Of a DNA stretch of 64,000 bases, positions 43,529-52,908 are shown piece after piece; the stretch's first letter is position 1; every line of letters starts with the position of its first letter. The translations under genes and the position numbers were made by a program. The notes beneath the pieces are model-generated. The model was not told the origin of the DNA. It worked only from the letters and a program-made list of their open reading frames with translations, and did not search any database. Source of the stretch: Pseudoalteromonas sp. EB27 (GTDB lineage: Bacteria; Pseudomonadota; Gammaproteobacteria; Enterobacterales; Alteromonadaceae); the NCBI RefSeq assembly GCF_001974875.1, contig NZ_MTQD01000019.1, positions 1 through 64,000 on the forward strand, in the 5' to 3' direction.

Positions 43529-45049
43529 TTATGCATTTGCTTTGTCTTCACGGCGTTGCATTAAATAATCTTTTAAAGGAAATAACAGCACTAAAATTGA
43601 AATTATAAATATGCTCAATGTTAGCGGGCGATCCCATAAAAAGCTTAATGAACCATCGGAAATCATCATTGAACGACGGAAGTTTCGCTCAATCATATCT
43701 CCTAATATAAAACCTAATAATAATGGTGCCATAGGAAACGACAGTAATCGCAATATTAGCGCAACCACTGCAAACCCCACCATCATAAATAAGTCGAAGG
43801 TATTGAAGGACACTAAGTAAACACCAATTAAGCTAAAGAACAAAATCATCACAGTAAGTACTGACTTAGGCATTGCTAACACTTTTGCAAAGTAAGGGAT
43901 AAGCGGAAGATTTAAAATAAGCAGCACAATGTTACCAAAGTACATACTTACAATAACCGCCCAAAATACACTTGGGTTTTCTTGCATAAGCATTGGACCT
44001 GGCTGAATACCGTAAGCAATTAAAGCGCCTAGCATAATTGCAGTTGTTCCTGAGCCCGGAATACCAAGCGTTAACAGCGGTACAAACGATCCTGTACACG
44101 CGGCATTATTTGCTGATTCTGGGGCAGCTAAGCCACGTAATGAGCCTTTACCAAATTTTTCTTTTAAACCTTTTGGCGCTAAATTTCGCTCTGTTGCATA
44201 AGCCATAAAGCTCGCAATAGTTGCACCTGCACCCGGTAGCACTCCCACTATAAAACCTAAAATAGACGAGCGACCAATTACTGGTGCTATTTCTTTAACC
44301 TCGGCTTTACTTAACTTGGTTGAACCTATTTGCGGAGTGTCGGAATCATTAATATTTTTAGCATCTTTTTTCTCTGGCTTTACAACATTTACAAGTGCCT
44401 CGGCTAATGCAAACGTTGCCATAGCAACTAATAAAAAGCTTATTCCGTCGAGTAAATCAGGTTGTCCAAAGGTAAATCGGTCAGTACCTGATGACGGATC
44501 GATTCCAACCGTTGCTAGCATTAAGCCAAACACGGTCATCATCATTGCTTTTAAAAATTGCCCTTTATTTGAAAATGCTGCAATAGCTGTTAAGCCTAAA
44601 AACATCAGTACTACATAGTCAGGGGATTGAAAACTCAATGACACCTTTGCTAATAAAGGCGCAGCAACCATTAATAATATGGCGCCAATTGTTCCGCCTA
44701 TAAAGGAGGAATAAGCAGCAATTGCCAATGCTTTACCTGCATGACCTTGTTTTGCCAGCGGATAGCCATCAAAGGAAGAAGCCACAGTGCCAGCAACCCC
44801 TGGTGCATTAATTAAAATAGACGACGTAGAGCCACCAAAAATTGCACCATAATAAACACCCGCCATTAAAATCATGCCCGAGTCGGCGCCAATGCTATAA
44901 GTAATAGGGATCATTAAGGCAATTGCGGTAATTGGCCCCAATCCTGGTAACATGCCTATAAAGGTGCCAACAAGGCAACCCGCAATAACATACATTAAAT
45001 TATTAAAGTCGAGCACGGTCGACAAACCAAGCATAATTCCATCAAACAT
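43529..45049 (-). CDS. tctA: Tripartite tricarboxylate transporter, large permease TctA
   Basis: Twelve-helix inner-membrane permease of the TTT family, which imports citrate-like or aromatic acids using a periplasmic binding protein. Diagnostic segments: GTFIGMLPGLGPITAIALMIP, YYGAIFGGSTSSILINAPG, GFIVGVLPGAGATIASFMAY and FVPLLTLGIPGSGTTAIMLG. 506 residues. Spaced 3 nt from tctB. Confidence 0.95.
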   Translation of the reverse strand: MFDGIMLGLSTVLDFNNLMYVIAGCLVGTFIGMLPGLGPITAIALMIPITYSIGADSGMILMAGVYYGAIFGGSTSSILINAPGVAGTVASSFDGYPLAKQGHAGKALAIAAYSSFIGGTIGAILLMVAAPLLAKVSLSFQSPDYVVLMFLGLTAIAAFSNKGQFLKAMMMTVFGLMLATVGIDPSSGTDRFTFGQPDLLDGISFLLVAMATFALAEALVNVVKPEKKDAKNINDSDTPQIGSTKLSKAEVKEIAPVIGRSSILGFIVGVLPGAGATIASFMAYATERNLAPKGLKEKFGKGSLRGLAAPESANNAACTGSFVPLLTLGIPGSGTTAIMLGALIAYGIQPGPMLMQENPSVFWAVIVSMYFGNIVLLILNLPLIPYFAKVLAMPKSVLTVMILFFSLIGVYLVSFNTFDLFMMVGFAVVALILRLLSFPMAPLLLGFILGDMIERNFRRSMMISDGSLSFLWDRPLTLSIFIISILVLLFPLKDYLMQRREDKANA

Positions 45050-45052
45050 AAC

Positions 45053-45520
45053 TTAACTCCACAAATCGCCCGGAACCAAGTAAATACCTAATACTTGAGT
45101 CATCAAAAACCAAAACACCACTGCAACCGGAATCGATGCAAATAGCAAAATTCCCTTACGTCTTTCGCCCATAACAAAAAAACCGGCAAGCAAAAATGCA
45201 CTAGTCGAAATTAAAAAACCAATTGGCTCAAGTGCAGCGCTATAAATCACCATTAATATTAATAAACCAAAAGTGCGCAGCATGTGTGATTTTTCAAGAA
45301 CATCACCTGCATTCGTTTTTTCTCTTGGTTTAAGCAATGTTGAACCAATAGACAGTAAGCACACCACAATACCAAACCCAGCATATACTTTAGGAAGAGT
45401 CGCTGAGGTAACTGTTTCGTATTCTTCAAACGGTAATAGTGGAATTTGCCATGCAACCACGGCATATAAAGTAAATAGTGCCAAGAATAAACTTGGCCCT
45501 AGTAATTCGCGATTCATCAT
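45053..45520 (-). CDS. tctB: Tripartite tricarboxylate transporter, small permease TctB
   Basis: Four-helix small subunit of the TTT transporter, 155 residues, with a hydrophobic pattern typical of DUF1468/TctB (LLGPSLFLALFTLYAVVAWQ..., a polar loop, then three helices). Sequence conservation in this family is weak, but the position between tctC and tctA is decisive. Confidence 0.92.
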   Translation of the reverse strand: MMNRELLGPSLFLALFTLYAVVAWQIPLLPFEEYETVTSATLPKVYAGFGIVVCLLSIGSTLLKPREKTNAGDVLEKSHMLRTFGLLILMVIYSAALEPIGFLISTSAFLLAGFFVMGERRKGILLFASIPVAVVFWFLMTQVLGIYLVPGDLWS

Positions 45521-45532
45521 TTTAAACCTCGA

Positions 45533-46513
45533 TTAACGTGCTGCACGGATAAAACCAAGCTCTTCCATAACCACTTTAAGTTGTGCTTCCTGCGCTTCTA
45601 GTGATTTAATAAATTCATCTTTTTCTTGAAACAGATTTAGCCAACCATTACGAGCTCTCACAGCCTCCCACTCAGGAGTACTTTGCAACTCACGAAGCTT
45701 TTTTGTGTACTGTGCTAACTTTTCAGCGGGTAAATTAGGCGCAGCAAAAAGACCACGCCAATTTACAAATTCCATATCGTAACCAAGTGACTTAAGCGTA
45801 GGGATTTCTGGGTAATCAGGTAAAGGTTTACCAGATGTAACCGCTAAAATGCGTGCTTGACCACCGTTAGCGACTTCAAGCGCTTCACTTAAACCTGTTG
45901 AAAGTAAATTCACTTCGCCTGAAAGCAACCCTGCTTTCGCTTTTCCACCTGCATCGTAAGGAATATAACGCAAGCGTCGACCATCTATACCCGCCGCTTT
46001 AACAGCTTGAGCCGCCACTAAGTGATCCATACTGCCGCGAGCAGAACCGCCCGCCACTTTTATCGAACTTGGATCTTCTTTTATTGATTTAATAACATCC
46101 TCCCAAGTTTTAAATGGAGAATCGTTACGTACAACAAATGCGCCGTAATCTGCAACCATGCTGGCTACAGGGGTTAAATCACGGTAGCTATAAGGAATTC
46201 GCCCGCTTAAAGCACGCAATACAATAGGCGTTGAGTTAACCATTAAAATATCGCCCTTTTTTGTACCCGACTCGATTAAGTATGCAATAGCGCGACCGCC
46301 ACCACCGCCAGACATATTTTGAAAAGATGCGTTACCTTCAATACCCGACTTAACTAAACCTTCACCTATACCTCGGGCTGTTGTATCCCAACCACCACCA
46401 GGACCGCCTGGAATTAAAAAGTGAGTGTCGGCTATTGCCAATGGACTGCTAAGCACTAACGATGCTGCAATTATGGTCGTTTTTACTGATTTAAATGACT
46501 TAAATAATTTCAT
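45533..46513 (-). CDS. tctC: Tripartite tricarboxylate transporter, periplasmic binding protein TctC
   Basis: Extracytoplasmic receptor of the Bug/TctC family that captures the carboxylate. Signal peptide (1-28, ending PLAIA), then LIPGGPGGGWDTTARGIGEG, the first ligand loop of the family, and VAGGSARGSMDHL, the second. 326 residues. Ligand cannot be read from sequence; citrate or related tri-/dicarboxylate is the usual guess. Confidence 0.93.
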   Translation of the reverse strand: MKLFKSFKSVKTTIIAASLVLSSPLAIADTHFLIPGGPGGGWDTTARGIGEGLVKSGIEGNASFQNMSGGGGGRAIAYLIESGTKKGDILMVNSTPIVLRALSGRIPYSYRDLTPVASMVADYGAFVVRNDSPFKTWEDVIKSIKEDPSSIKVAGGSARGSMDHLVAAQAVKAAGIDGRRLRYIPYDAGGKAKAGLLSGEVNLLSTGLSEALEVANGGQARILAVTSGKPLPDYPEIPTLKSLGYDMEFVNWRGLFAAPNLPAEKLAQYTKKLRELQSTPEWEAVRARNGWLNLFQEKDEFIKSLEAQEAQLKVVMEELGFIRAAR

Positions 46514-46524
46514 TGTGTGTATCC

Positions 46525-47766
46525 TTAAAATAAATACTGCATACGTGCACTAAAGCCCATGCCAGAGTCTTCATCGCCAACAAGTGCTGGAGTGCCGGCA
46601 CCTTCTACATCGCTGTAAATTAGATTGCCCATAAATTTAATATCACTACTTACGTAATAAGATGTACCTAATGTATAAGTTGTTGCTTTTGTGCCTTGTA
46701 AGATACTTGTAGCGTCTACTTCTGAAACACGTGCCACCAACTCCCATGCATCTTTAATATTTTTAGGTTGTACAAATAATGCAGAGCTCGCTTTGTATTG
46801 GCGCTGCTCGCCCCCTAAAAAGTAACTTGCCGATACATGAAAACCATCAAAGCGCTCGCCATCTAAAAAATCAGCACTATTAGCGGCATCAAGTGAGCGG
46901 CTTGCATATTCAGCCTCAAGTGTTAAAGAATCCGCCTGATAAGCAAACTCAAAACCGGTTTGCGATAAGCTATCAAGTGGGCTTGTTACACCACCGGCGG
47001 CATAATCAACAAGGCGGGTATTGGCTTCGCGCACTTCACCACGCGCAAAACGTGCTCCTAATTCATTGCCTCCCATGTCGCGATATGAATGCCACACGCC
47101 TAAATGAATTACATCGCCAGGTGATGCACTCGACCATGTAGCACGCCCAGTAATAGCAAGAGTAAGCTTGTCGTTTTCATCACTACCTGTTGCACCAAAT
47201 GCATCATTTTTATAAACGCCTATCGCGTAACGAAAGCCAGAGTCTTTAAAATATTGATAAGCAGAAGCGCCCCAACGAAAAAATGGAGAGAAAGTATTGG
47301 CTAGCGAACTACGCTCAATCGTATTAATGTGCTTTGAACTGGTTAATGCATTTAGCGATATATCTTCGCGAATTTTACCTGCTTTAACTTTAAGTCCGCT
47401 ATCAAAAGCATAACGAACACGCGCCATCACTATTTCAGCAGTGCCTTCAGCAAATTCGAGTAATAACTTGTGATCCCAATTTCCGTGCTCACTTTCAACG
47501 TAAGTACGAATACGACGAGGAAAAAAATCGCTGCCGCCAGAGCCCTCGTTATCGGCGTTGTAAGCACCGTCAAAATAGTTGTAGTCGAGCTGAACCCGTC
47601 CACCAAACTCTAAATTAAAACCGCTGGTAGTTTTTAATGCACTTACTTCTTTTTGTAGCGCATCTAATTGCTCTTGTAGTTTTTGCGTATCGTTATTGGC
47701 TAAAACGGATGTACTTGCTAATGCAGCAGCAACTGCCAAAGCGAGTTGTGTGTTACTTGCTTTCAT
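46525..47766 (-). CDS. OprO/OprP-type outer-membrane porin
   Basis: Outer-membrane beta-barrel of 413 residues from the ATG at 47764-47766 (GGAGA upstream), with signal peptide ending STSVLA, an N-terminal coiled coil (DTQKLQEQLDALQKEVSAL, about 25-43) and a barrel ending in aromatic residue (ARMQYLF). The fold resembles phosphate/pyrophosphate-selective porins. Being first in the tct operon, it more likely lets the transported carboxylate across the outer membrane. The operon order porin-tctC-tctB-tctA is common in marine gammaproteobacteria. Confidence 0.83.
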   Translation of the reverse strand: MKASNTQLALAVAAALASTSVLANNDTQKLQEQLDALQKEVSALKTTSGFNLEFGGRVQLDYNYFDGAYNADNEGSGGSDFFPRRIRTYVESEHGNWDHKLLLEFAEGTAEIVMARVRYAFDSGLKVKAGKIREDISLNALTSSKHINTIERSSLANTFSPFFRWGASAYQYFKDSGFRYAIGVYKNDAFGATGSDENDKLTLAITGRATWSSASPGDVIHLGVWHSYRDMGGNELGARFARGEVREANTRLVDYAAGGVTSPLDSLSQTGFEFAYQADSLTLEAEYASRSLDAANSADFLDGERFDGFHVSASYFLGGEQRQYKASSALFVQPKNIKDAWELVARVSEVDATSILQGTKATTYTLGTSYYVSSDIKFMGNLIYSDVEGAGTPALVGDEDSGMGFSARMQYLF

Positions 47767-48265
47767 TATTTTCTCCACGCTTGTGTGTATATTTATTGTC
47801 AGGTAGATAAGCGACGACAAACTGCTATCTAACGCGCAGCTTATTGTTAACGGGAAATTAACGAAATATTTAGAAGGTAAGGTGCATTGATGATCGTTAT
47901 GTGCTTTTTGCTCATAAAGTTCATGAACAAAAAGAGCAAAAACAGTTGCTGTTATATTTTGATTTATAAATACTTTTAAGGGTTTTAATGATTACCGTAC
48001 GAATAAACAGATAGGATTTTTGCAGATCTAACGAAACCAGTAATAAAGTAGGTTTAACTAATTATGGTTTGGAAATACCACTAAAAAATTATTTCAAGAA
48101 CATTTTAGGGGAAGCTAAGCGTTTCGCAATTACATAGCAGTTCATTTATATACTATTAATTAACTACTCACGTACGGGCCTGTTAACATCTCATTGTCAA
48201 AAAAGTCTAAATTTGGTACATTCTTTCCTCGATAGTATTTATAAAAACAACTATAAGACCCTACA
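47767..48265. other. Divergent intergenic region, porin-tct operon and DUF3857 gene
   Basis: About 500 bp without a gene. It must carry the promoters of the porin-tct operon (minus) and the 48266 gene (plus). A large symmetric palindrome at 47905-47942 is described separately. No ORF of note. Confidence 0.6.
47905..47942. promoter_or_regulatory. Concentric palindrome, candidate operator of the porin-tct operon
   Basis: TTTTTGCTC (47905-47913) and GAGCAAAAA (47934-47942) enclose the perfect palindrome GTTCATGAAC (47919-47928); both share the same centre, so 28 of 38 bases form one interrupted dyad. It lies about 140-175 bp upstream of the porin start, an activator-like distance. The adjacent CitB-type regulator is the obvious candidate ligand. 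Confidence 0.5.
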
Positions 48266-51244
48266 ATGAAATGGAACTTTCTTCGACTCAGCTCTTGGCT
48301 ACTTGCACTTACCTTATTAATTTTCTCTCATAATATTTTTGCGCAGCAATATAAAATAGATAAGCCAGCTAATTGGGTTAATACACATATTATTGAGCAA
48401 CCCAAGCATTCCGACATAACCAAAGTGCGTGACGGTACACTGTATTTGTTACTCGATAACCAAACTTATGTTCCAAATAAACAAAAGCAACAACGCTATA
48501 CCCGCCTAGTTATGAAAGCTTTAAATCAAAGTGGTGTTGATTATATAAGCCAGCTTAATCTTGATTTTGATCCAAGTTACGAGTCGCTAACATTAAACAG
48601 CTTAACAATTATTAGAAATAGCGAGCGCATTGATAAGCTTGGTAGCGCGAGAATGACGGTTATACAAAGTGAATCTGAATTAGCAGATCGTATTTATAAC
48701 GGTAGCCTGTCACTCAATATTATTATTGATGATATGCGCAGTGGCGACATACTTGACTACAGCTACACAGTGACAGGTAGCAACCCTATATATGCTAATA
48801 AATTTAGTACAAGACGCACGCTGAACTGGTCGGTACCCGTAGTGCAACAAAATATGCGTGTACTTTGGGGTAAACAAACACCTCTACATATAAATACAAT
48901 AAACGGCGCAGCCGATATTCAAGAAACGGTTAATAAATATGGCAAAGATTATTCTATAACTCTTTTTGAAGAACCTTTACTGGAGCAGAATTCTCAAACC
49001 CCAACGTGGTATGACCCATATACACAAGTTTACTTTTCTGAGTTTGACGATTGGGGTCAGGTAGTTAACTGGGCATATCCACTTTATCAATCAGCCATAG
49101 AAACTCCAAATAGCATTTTGGATGTAGCTGAAAACATAAAAGCAACACACACAAAAACATCAGATAAAATTGCCGCAGCACTGCGCTTTAGCCAAGACGA
49201 AGTTCGATATTTAGGGCTTGAAATGGGCACTAACTCGCATCAACCAACGTCAGCTTCAGAAACGCTTTCGCTACGATACGGCGATTGTAAAGATAAAACG
49301 GTACTGCTTATTTCGTTATTAAAAGCGATGGGTATAGAGGCTTTCCCTGCGCTGGTCGATACTGAAGAAACCAAACGTTTAATAGAACTACCGGCTACTG
49401 CAAGTGTGTTTAATCACGTAATTGTTACGCTTAAGCAAGACGGAAAGCGCTACTGGCTCGATCCTACGGTGAACTACCAACGAGGTACACTTGAATATTT
49501 AGCACAACCTGATTATGGCTATGCCCTAATTATTGATAAAGGTGAAACTGCTTTAACCTCTATGGCACAAAAGCCTGTACATACAAATGTATCTGTAGAA
49601 GATAACTTTTTTATTGCAGAAAAAGTATCTGAGCCATCACGTTTTGAAACCCAATACACTTATGCCGGATTTGAAGCAATTAACCGAAGAAGTAATATAG
49701 CCAGCAGTGGTCTAAATAGCGTTGCTAAGTCTTACTTTGAGTATTACCAAGGATTTTTAAATGGTTTATCAATAAATGAAACAATGGCAATTAGTGAGCA
49801 AGAGCAAACGGGTAAACTAATAACCAAAGAATCGTATTTAATTGATGAATTTTGGGAAAAAACAGATGAAGGCTACGAAGCTAGTTTTTATGCAAGTGAA
49901 ATACAAAACAGTGTTTACGAACCAAAACAAGTAAACAGAACTGACCCGCTTTACTTCAGCTATCCCAATATAATTAACACCACAATAAAACTACATTTTA
50001 CAGAAAAAGATTGGGGATTTGATAGCGAAAAAGAAGAAATTGATAACGACTACTTTAATTTAAAAACAGCCACTGAATTTAATAATAACGTTTTAACACT
50101 GACCTATAGCTATTACGCAAAACAAGATCATATAAAAGCCACTCAAATAGATGATTATTTAGCACAGCGTAAAAAGTTAATATCAGCAACTCATTACCCT
50201 ATTCTAAAATATGCAAAGGCGAGCGAAACGCCTCAAACAACAGCTGATGTGTTAGATAGCTTTGGTTATAGCTGGCTTAAATATGTGTTGGCTGGCTATA
50301 TTTTAGTACTCATATTCTTTTTCGCCGATTGGCGATTAGAGTCAGCAAAAAAAGTGAAATTTGAAGATAGTCCATTTTATGCAGTATCTGTAGGTAAGTT
50401 TATTATTTACAGTATTTTGAGTTTAGGCATATTTGTTAACTATTGGAGTTATCGTAACTTTAAAGCCATTAAAGAACGCGATAACTCAAGTATTATGCCT
50501 ATTGCTCGAGGTATATTTGCATTTTTATGGTATTACCCTTTGTACCTCGCACTTGCAGAGCACAGCCAGCAACAGCTAAACAAAAATAAAGTAATGCCTA
50601 ACTGGACTGCCTTAACACTCTGGCTAATGGTACTTGCCAGCGCCTTTGCTTATCGAATGGACGAATACGCAACCATAGTGATTTGTATAATGCCATTTTT
50701 ATGGTTGCCTCTAGTTAGTTACATTGAGCAAACCGATACAAGTAAAGAAGCCTTACATTACAACTCGTACTGGCGAATTAGACAGTATTTAATCTCGCTT
50801 GCGTTTGCACCTCTATTATTTTTGGGCGTACTTCAAGAAGTAAATATTTTACCCAATGCTGCAATTATCAAAGGCGATAGTTTATGGCCTTACCAAGTAC
50901 ACTTTTTAAAACGTAATCGCCTAACACCTGAAAACGAAGAAATACTTTATTTTTATAGCGATGCAGTATTTGATTACCGAGAAGACGGTAACGGAATAAC
51001 CGAAAACTATATTTTTAGTTACTACAAAAACGATGACGGTAAGCTTGAATCGGATCTTAGTCACTTTAAAGATATAGAAAAAATAGAAGCCTCGTACGGT
51101 AAAACCAAGCTTGATAACACAAGTATAAAAGTAATAAAAACTGACGGTAGTGACTTCTTACTCATTGTAGGGCGTCTAAACAAGCAGGATAAAGTACTAG
51201 TGGAGCAGATTAATTTACGTATAACAGCAAATAAAGTGCGTTAG
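48266..51244 (+). CDS. DUF3857/transglutaminase-like membrane protein
   Basis: Large exported protein of 992 residues. Signal peptide (1-26, ending IFAQ), a DUF3857 domain (about 55-230), and a transglutaminase-like core (about 290-390) with the Cys of RYGDCKDKTVLL (Cys341) and the His/Asp pair in FNHVIVTLKQDGKRYWLDPT, so the Cys-His-Asp triad is complete. A DUF2569-like/beta region follows, then about six transmembrane helices (about 665-855), and a ~110-residue soluble C-terminal tail. Proteins with DUF3857 plus transglutaminase are common in Bacteroidetes and Gammaproteobacteria; the multi-helix tail is less usual. Function unknown. Confidence 0.75.
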   Translation: MKWNFLRLSSWLLALTLLIFSHNIFAQQYKIDKPANWVNTHIIEQPKHSDITKVRDGTLYLLLDNQTYVPNKQKQQRYTRLVMKALNQSGVDYISQLNLDFDPSYESLTLNSLTIIRNSERIDKLGSARMTVIQSESELADRIYNGSLSLNIIIDDMRSGDILDYSYTVTGSNPIYANKFSTRRTLNWSVPVVQQNMRVLWGKQTPLHINTINGAADIQETVNKYGKDYSITLFEEPLLEQNSQTPTWYDPYTQVYFSEFDDWGQVVNWAYPLYQSAIETPNSILDVAENIKATHTKTSDKIAAALRFSQDEVRYLGLEMGTNSHQPTSASETLSLRYGDCKDKTVLLISLLKAMGIEAFPALVDTEETKRLIELPATASVFNHVIVTLKQDGKRYWLDPTVNYQRGTLEYLAQPDYGYALIIDKGETALTSMAQKPVHTNVSVEDNFFIAEKVSEPSRFETQYTYAGFEAINRRSNIASSGLNSVAKSYFEYYQGFLNGLSINETMAISEQEQTGKLITKESYLIDEFWEKTDEGYEASFYASEIQNSVYEPKQVNRTDPLYFSYPNIINTTIKLHFTEKDWGFDSEKEEIDNDYFNLKTATEFNNNVLTLTYSYYAKQDHIKATQIDDYLAQRKKLISATHYPILKYAKASETPQTTADVLDSFGYSWLKYVLAGYILVLIFFFADWRLESAKKVKFEDSPFYAVSVGKFIIYSILSLGIFVNYWSYRNFKAIKERDNSSIMPIARGIFAFLWYYPLYLALAEHSQQQLNKNKVMPNWTALTLWLMVLASAFAYRMDEYATIVICIMPFLWLPLVSYIEQTDTSKEALHYNSYWRIRQYLISLAFAPLLFLGVLQEVNILPNAAIIKGDSLWPYQVHFLKRNRLTPENEEILYFYSDAVFDYREDGNGITENYIFSYYKNDDGKLESDLSHFKDIEKIEASYGKTKLDNTSIKVIKTDGSDFLLIVGRLNKQDKVLVEQINLRITANKVR

Positions 51245-51287
51245 TGGCTTAAAATATCCAATTAGTACGAATATTTTTAGCCACTAA
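51241..51287. repeat. Long inverted repeat at the end of the DUF3857 gene
   Basis: Arms 51241-51257 and 51271-51287 match over 16 of 17 bases (TTAGTGGCTTAAAATAT and its near-complement), starting at the stop codon. There is no T-tract after it, so it is not a canonical terminator; it may be a 3' stabilising hairpin. Confidence 0.6.
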
Positions 51288-51585
51288 TTAAAGGCTGTTA
51301 ATCTTTGAGGGCTAAGATTTTACAAGAGACTATTTGATTTGATATCAAAGCAGTCGCTGTCTTGGAAGGCGATAAAATCATTCCTAGCTTGAATTTATTT
51401 TAACTTTGAAAGATCAATGCTTTTATACTAAAAATCCATATCAAATTATTTAATAAGTATTAAAAACCTATTCTTAATTGTTTAACCAAGATAAGCATTT
51501 TTATGAAATGGCAGTGCTAACTAGCCGATTTATATATGAATAAAAAACAAGCTCCACAATAATAAGAATTATTTGCATTTAGGTA

Positions 51586-51614
51586 TTGACAGACAGTTAG
51601 ATCTAACTGATAAT
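51586..51614 (+). promoter_or_regulatory. Strong sigma70 promoter of an unannotated RNA
   Basis: TTGACA (51586-51591) and GATAAT (51609-51614) with a 17-nt spacer; the -35 is perfect and the -10 has one mismatch. No protein-coding gene follows on this strand before an intrinsic terminator at 51817-51842. Confidence 0.75.
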
Positions 51615-51620
51615 CAATAT

Positions 51621-51842
51621 CAACAAGACGGATTGCATACCACTTGTTAAGGAATGAATTGATTTGTTTCTCGACCCTGAAACAACGTGTGGCGCACGTT
51701 AACAGCTATGGTTACTTGTTATGAACCGCAACGCCCCTTGATGTTGATGATGAGTAACCGCCCTACTATTTTACTTGCTACATTGCTCATATCGGTGACG
51801 GTAGATATGAAACTAAAAAAGCCCTTACGGGCTTTTTTTATG
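51621..51842 (+). ncRNA. Candidate small RNA / orphan attenuator leader
   Basis: About 220 nt between a near-consensus promoter and an intrinsic terminator, in a gap without a normal gene. Internal hairpins: GTTTC/GAAAC (about 51668-51685), AACGTG/CACGTT with loop TGGCG (about 51686-51702), TAACA/TGTTA. The 3' third contains a 37-codon frame (51741-51854) starting ATG TTG ATG ATG AGT, in which 8 of 12 consecutive codons (51768-51803) specify Ile, Leu or Val, running directly into the terminator stem. That is how ilv-type attenuator leaders look, but the next gene on this strand is absent (rbgA is on the opposite strand). No Shine-Dalgarno precedes the frame and I see no clear antiterminator. 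It does not match 6S RNA, tmRNA, RNase P, SRP or Spot 42 as I know them. The remaining 51288-51585 holds nothing I recognise. Confidence 0.6.
51815..51842. terminator. Bidirectional terminator between candidate RNA and rbgA
   Basis: Stem AAAAAGCCC / GGGCTTTTT with loop TTAC (51816-51838), A- and T-tracts on both sides. Serves the plus-strand RNA and the minus-strand rbgA. Confidence 0.9.
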
Positions 51843-51872
51843 TCTGTAATTTAGTTGGTTAAATTAAACTAA

Positions 51873-52817
51873 TTAACGACGATTTTTACGTGCTCGTGCC
51901 CGGCGTTGAAGCTTTTCTTCTTCTTTAGCTGCTTTTTTAGCTTCTGCAGCGGCGCGTAAACCAGCAACCATTACTTCTTCTTCCTCACGCATTTGCGGAG
52001 TTTCCATCGTAATACGGCCAATAATACCATCGCGCAATTCGTTGATTAGTATTTCAGACATTTTGTATGTGTCTATTTGATTACCACCACGGATACAGCC
52101 GCGTTTTTTACCCGCCATTTCAACAAATTCCCAATCACTTTCAGGCAGTTCGGCAATTTTATAACGCGCTTTTAAAAGCTCAGGGTAAGCACGCAATAAG
52201 TACTCAGCGGTGTAACTTGCTACTTCTTCATACTCAAGCGCAGTATCACGAATAGCACCGGTAGCGCCTAAGCGATAACCTGAGTTTTCGTTTTCTACTT
52301 TTGGCCACAACATACCTGGCGTATCGTAAAGCATAATACCGTCTTCAAGCTTAATGCGTTGTTGCGCTTTAGTAACAGCAGGCTCATTACCTGTTTTTGC
52401 AACTATACGTCCAGCCAATACATTAATTAACGTAGATTTACCCACGTTAGGAATACCCATTATCATGGCTTTAATTTGCTTATCGGCGCCCACTTTATGC
52501 GGCACTAGCTTTTTACAAAGCTCATTAATACGGTGTACTTCAGCTGCTTTATCATGTCCAAAAGAAATCGCTTTAACACCGTTTTCTTGCTCAAAATAAT
52601 CTTTCCAAATTTGAGTCATTTTAGGATCAGCTAAATCAGCCTTATTTAAAATTTTGATGACTGGCTTGCCTTCACGCAAGGTTGCCACCATCGGGTTTTC
52701 ACTACTGTAGGGAATGCGCGCATCAAGCACTTCAATGATCACATCCATTTGTGGCATTATTTCTTTAATTTCATTGCGGGCTTTATTCATATGCCCAGGG
52801 AACCACTGGATAGCCAT
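51873..52817 (-). CDS. rbgA: Ribosome biogenesis GTPase (YlqF/RbgA)
   Basis: Circularly permuted GTPase that assists late assembly of the 50S subunit. Motif order is G4-G1-G3: ILNKADLAD (about 56-64), then GIPNVGKSTLINVLAG (about 121-136) and DTPGMLWP, as expected for the permuted YlqF family. The C-terminal ~30 residues are highly basic (KEEEKLQRRARARKNRR), fitting rRNA contact. 314 residues. Divergent from yaeQ. Confidence 0.93.
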   Translation of the reverse strand: MAIQWFPGHMNKARNEIKEIMPQMDVIIEVLDARIPYSSENPMVATLREGKPVIKILNKADLADPKMTQIWKDYFEQENGVKAISFGHDKAAEVHRINELCKKLVPHKVGADKQIKAMIMGIPNVGKSTLINVLAGRIVAKTGNEPAVTKAQQRIKLEDGIMLYDTPGMLWPKVENENSGYRLGATGAIRDTALEYEEVASYTAEYLLRAYPELLKARYKIAELPESDWEFVEMAGKKRGCIRGGNQIDTYKMSEILINELRDGIIGRITMETPQMREEEEVMVAGLRAAAEAKKAAKEEEKLQRRARARKNRR

Positions 52818-52908
52818 TTTTAACTCCTAACGTATAATTAACCGCTATTTTAACTGGCAATTCATTTAATTGCGCTATACTGACGCAAATTTTTTCAGAT
52901 TAGTTGTT

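Noticed and set aside
51586..51842. Assignment of the candidate RNA to 6S, Spot 42, CsrB or tmRNA
   Set aside because: None of the signature sequences of those RNAs as I know them (6S central bulge, Spot 42 3' end, repeated GGA loops, tmRNA ends) is present, and the neighbouring genes differ.
51741..51854. 37-codon frame as an independent protein gene (possible small hydrophobic toxin)
   Set aside because: No Shine-Dalgarno, and the last third is encoded by the terminator stem and T-tract; treated as a possible leader frame within an RNA instead.
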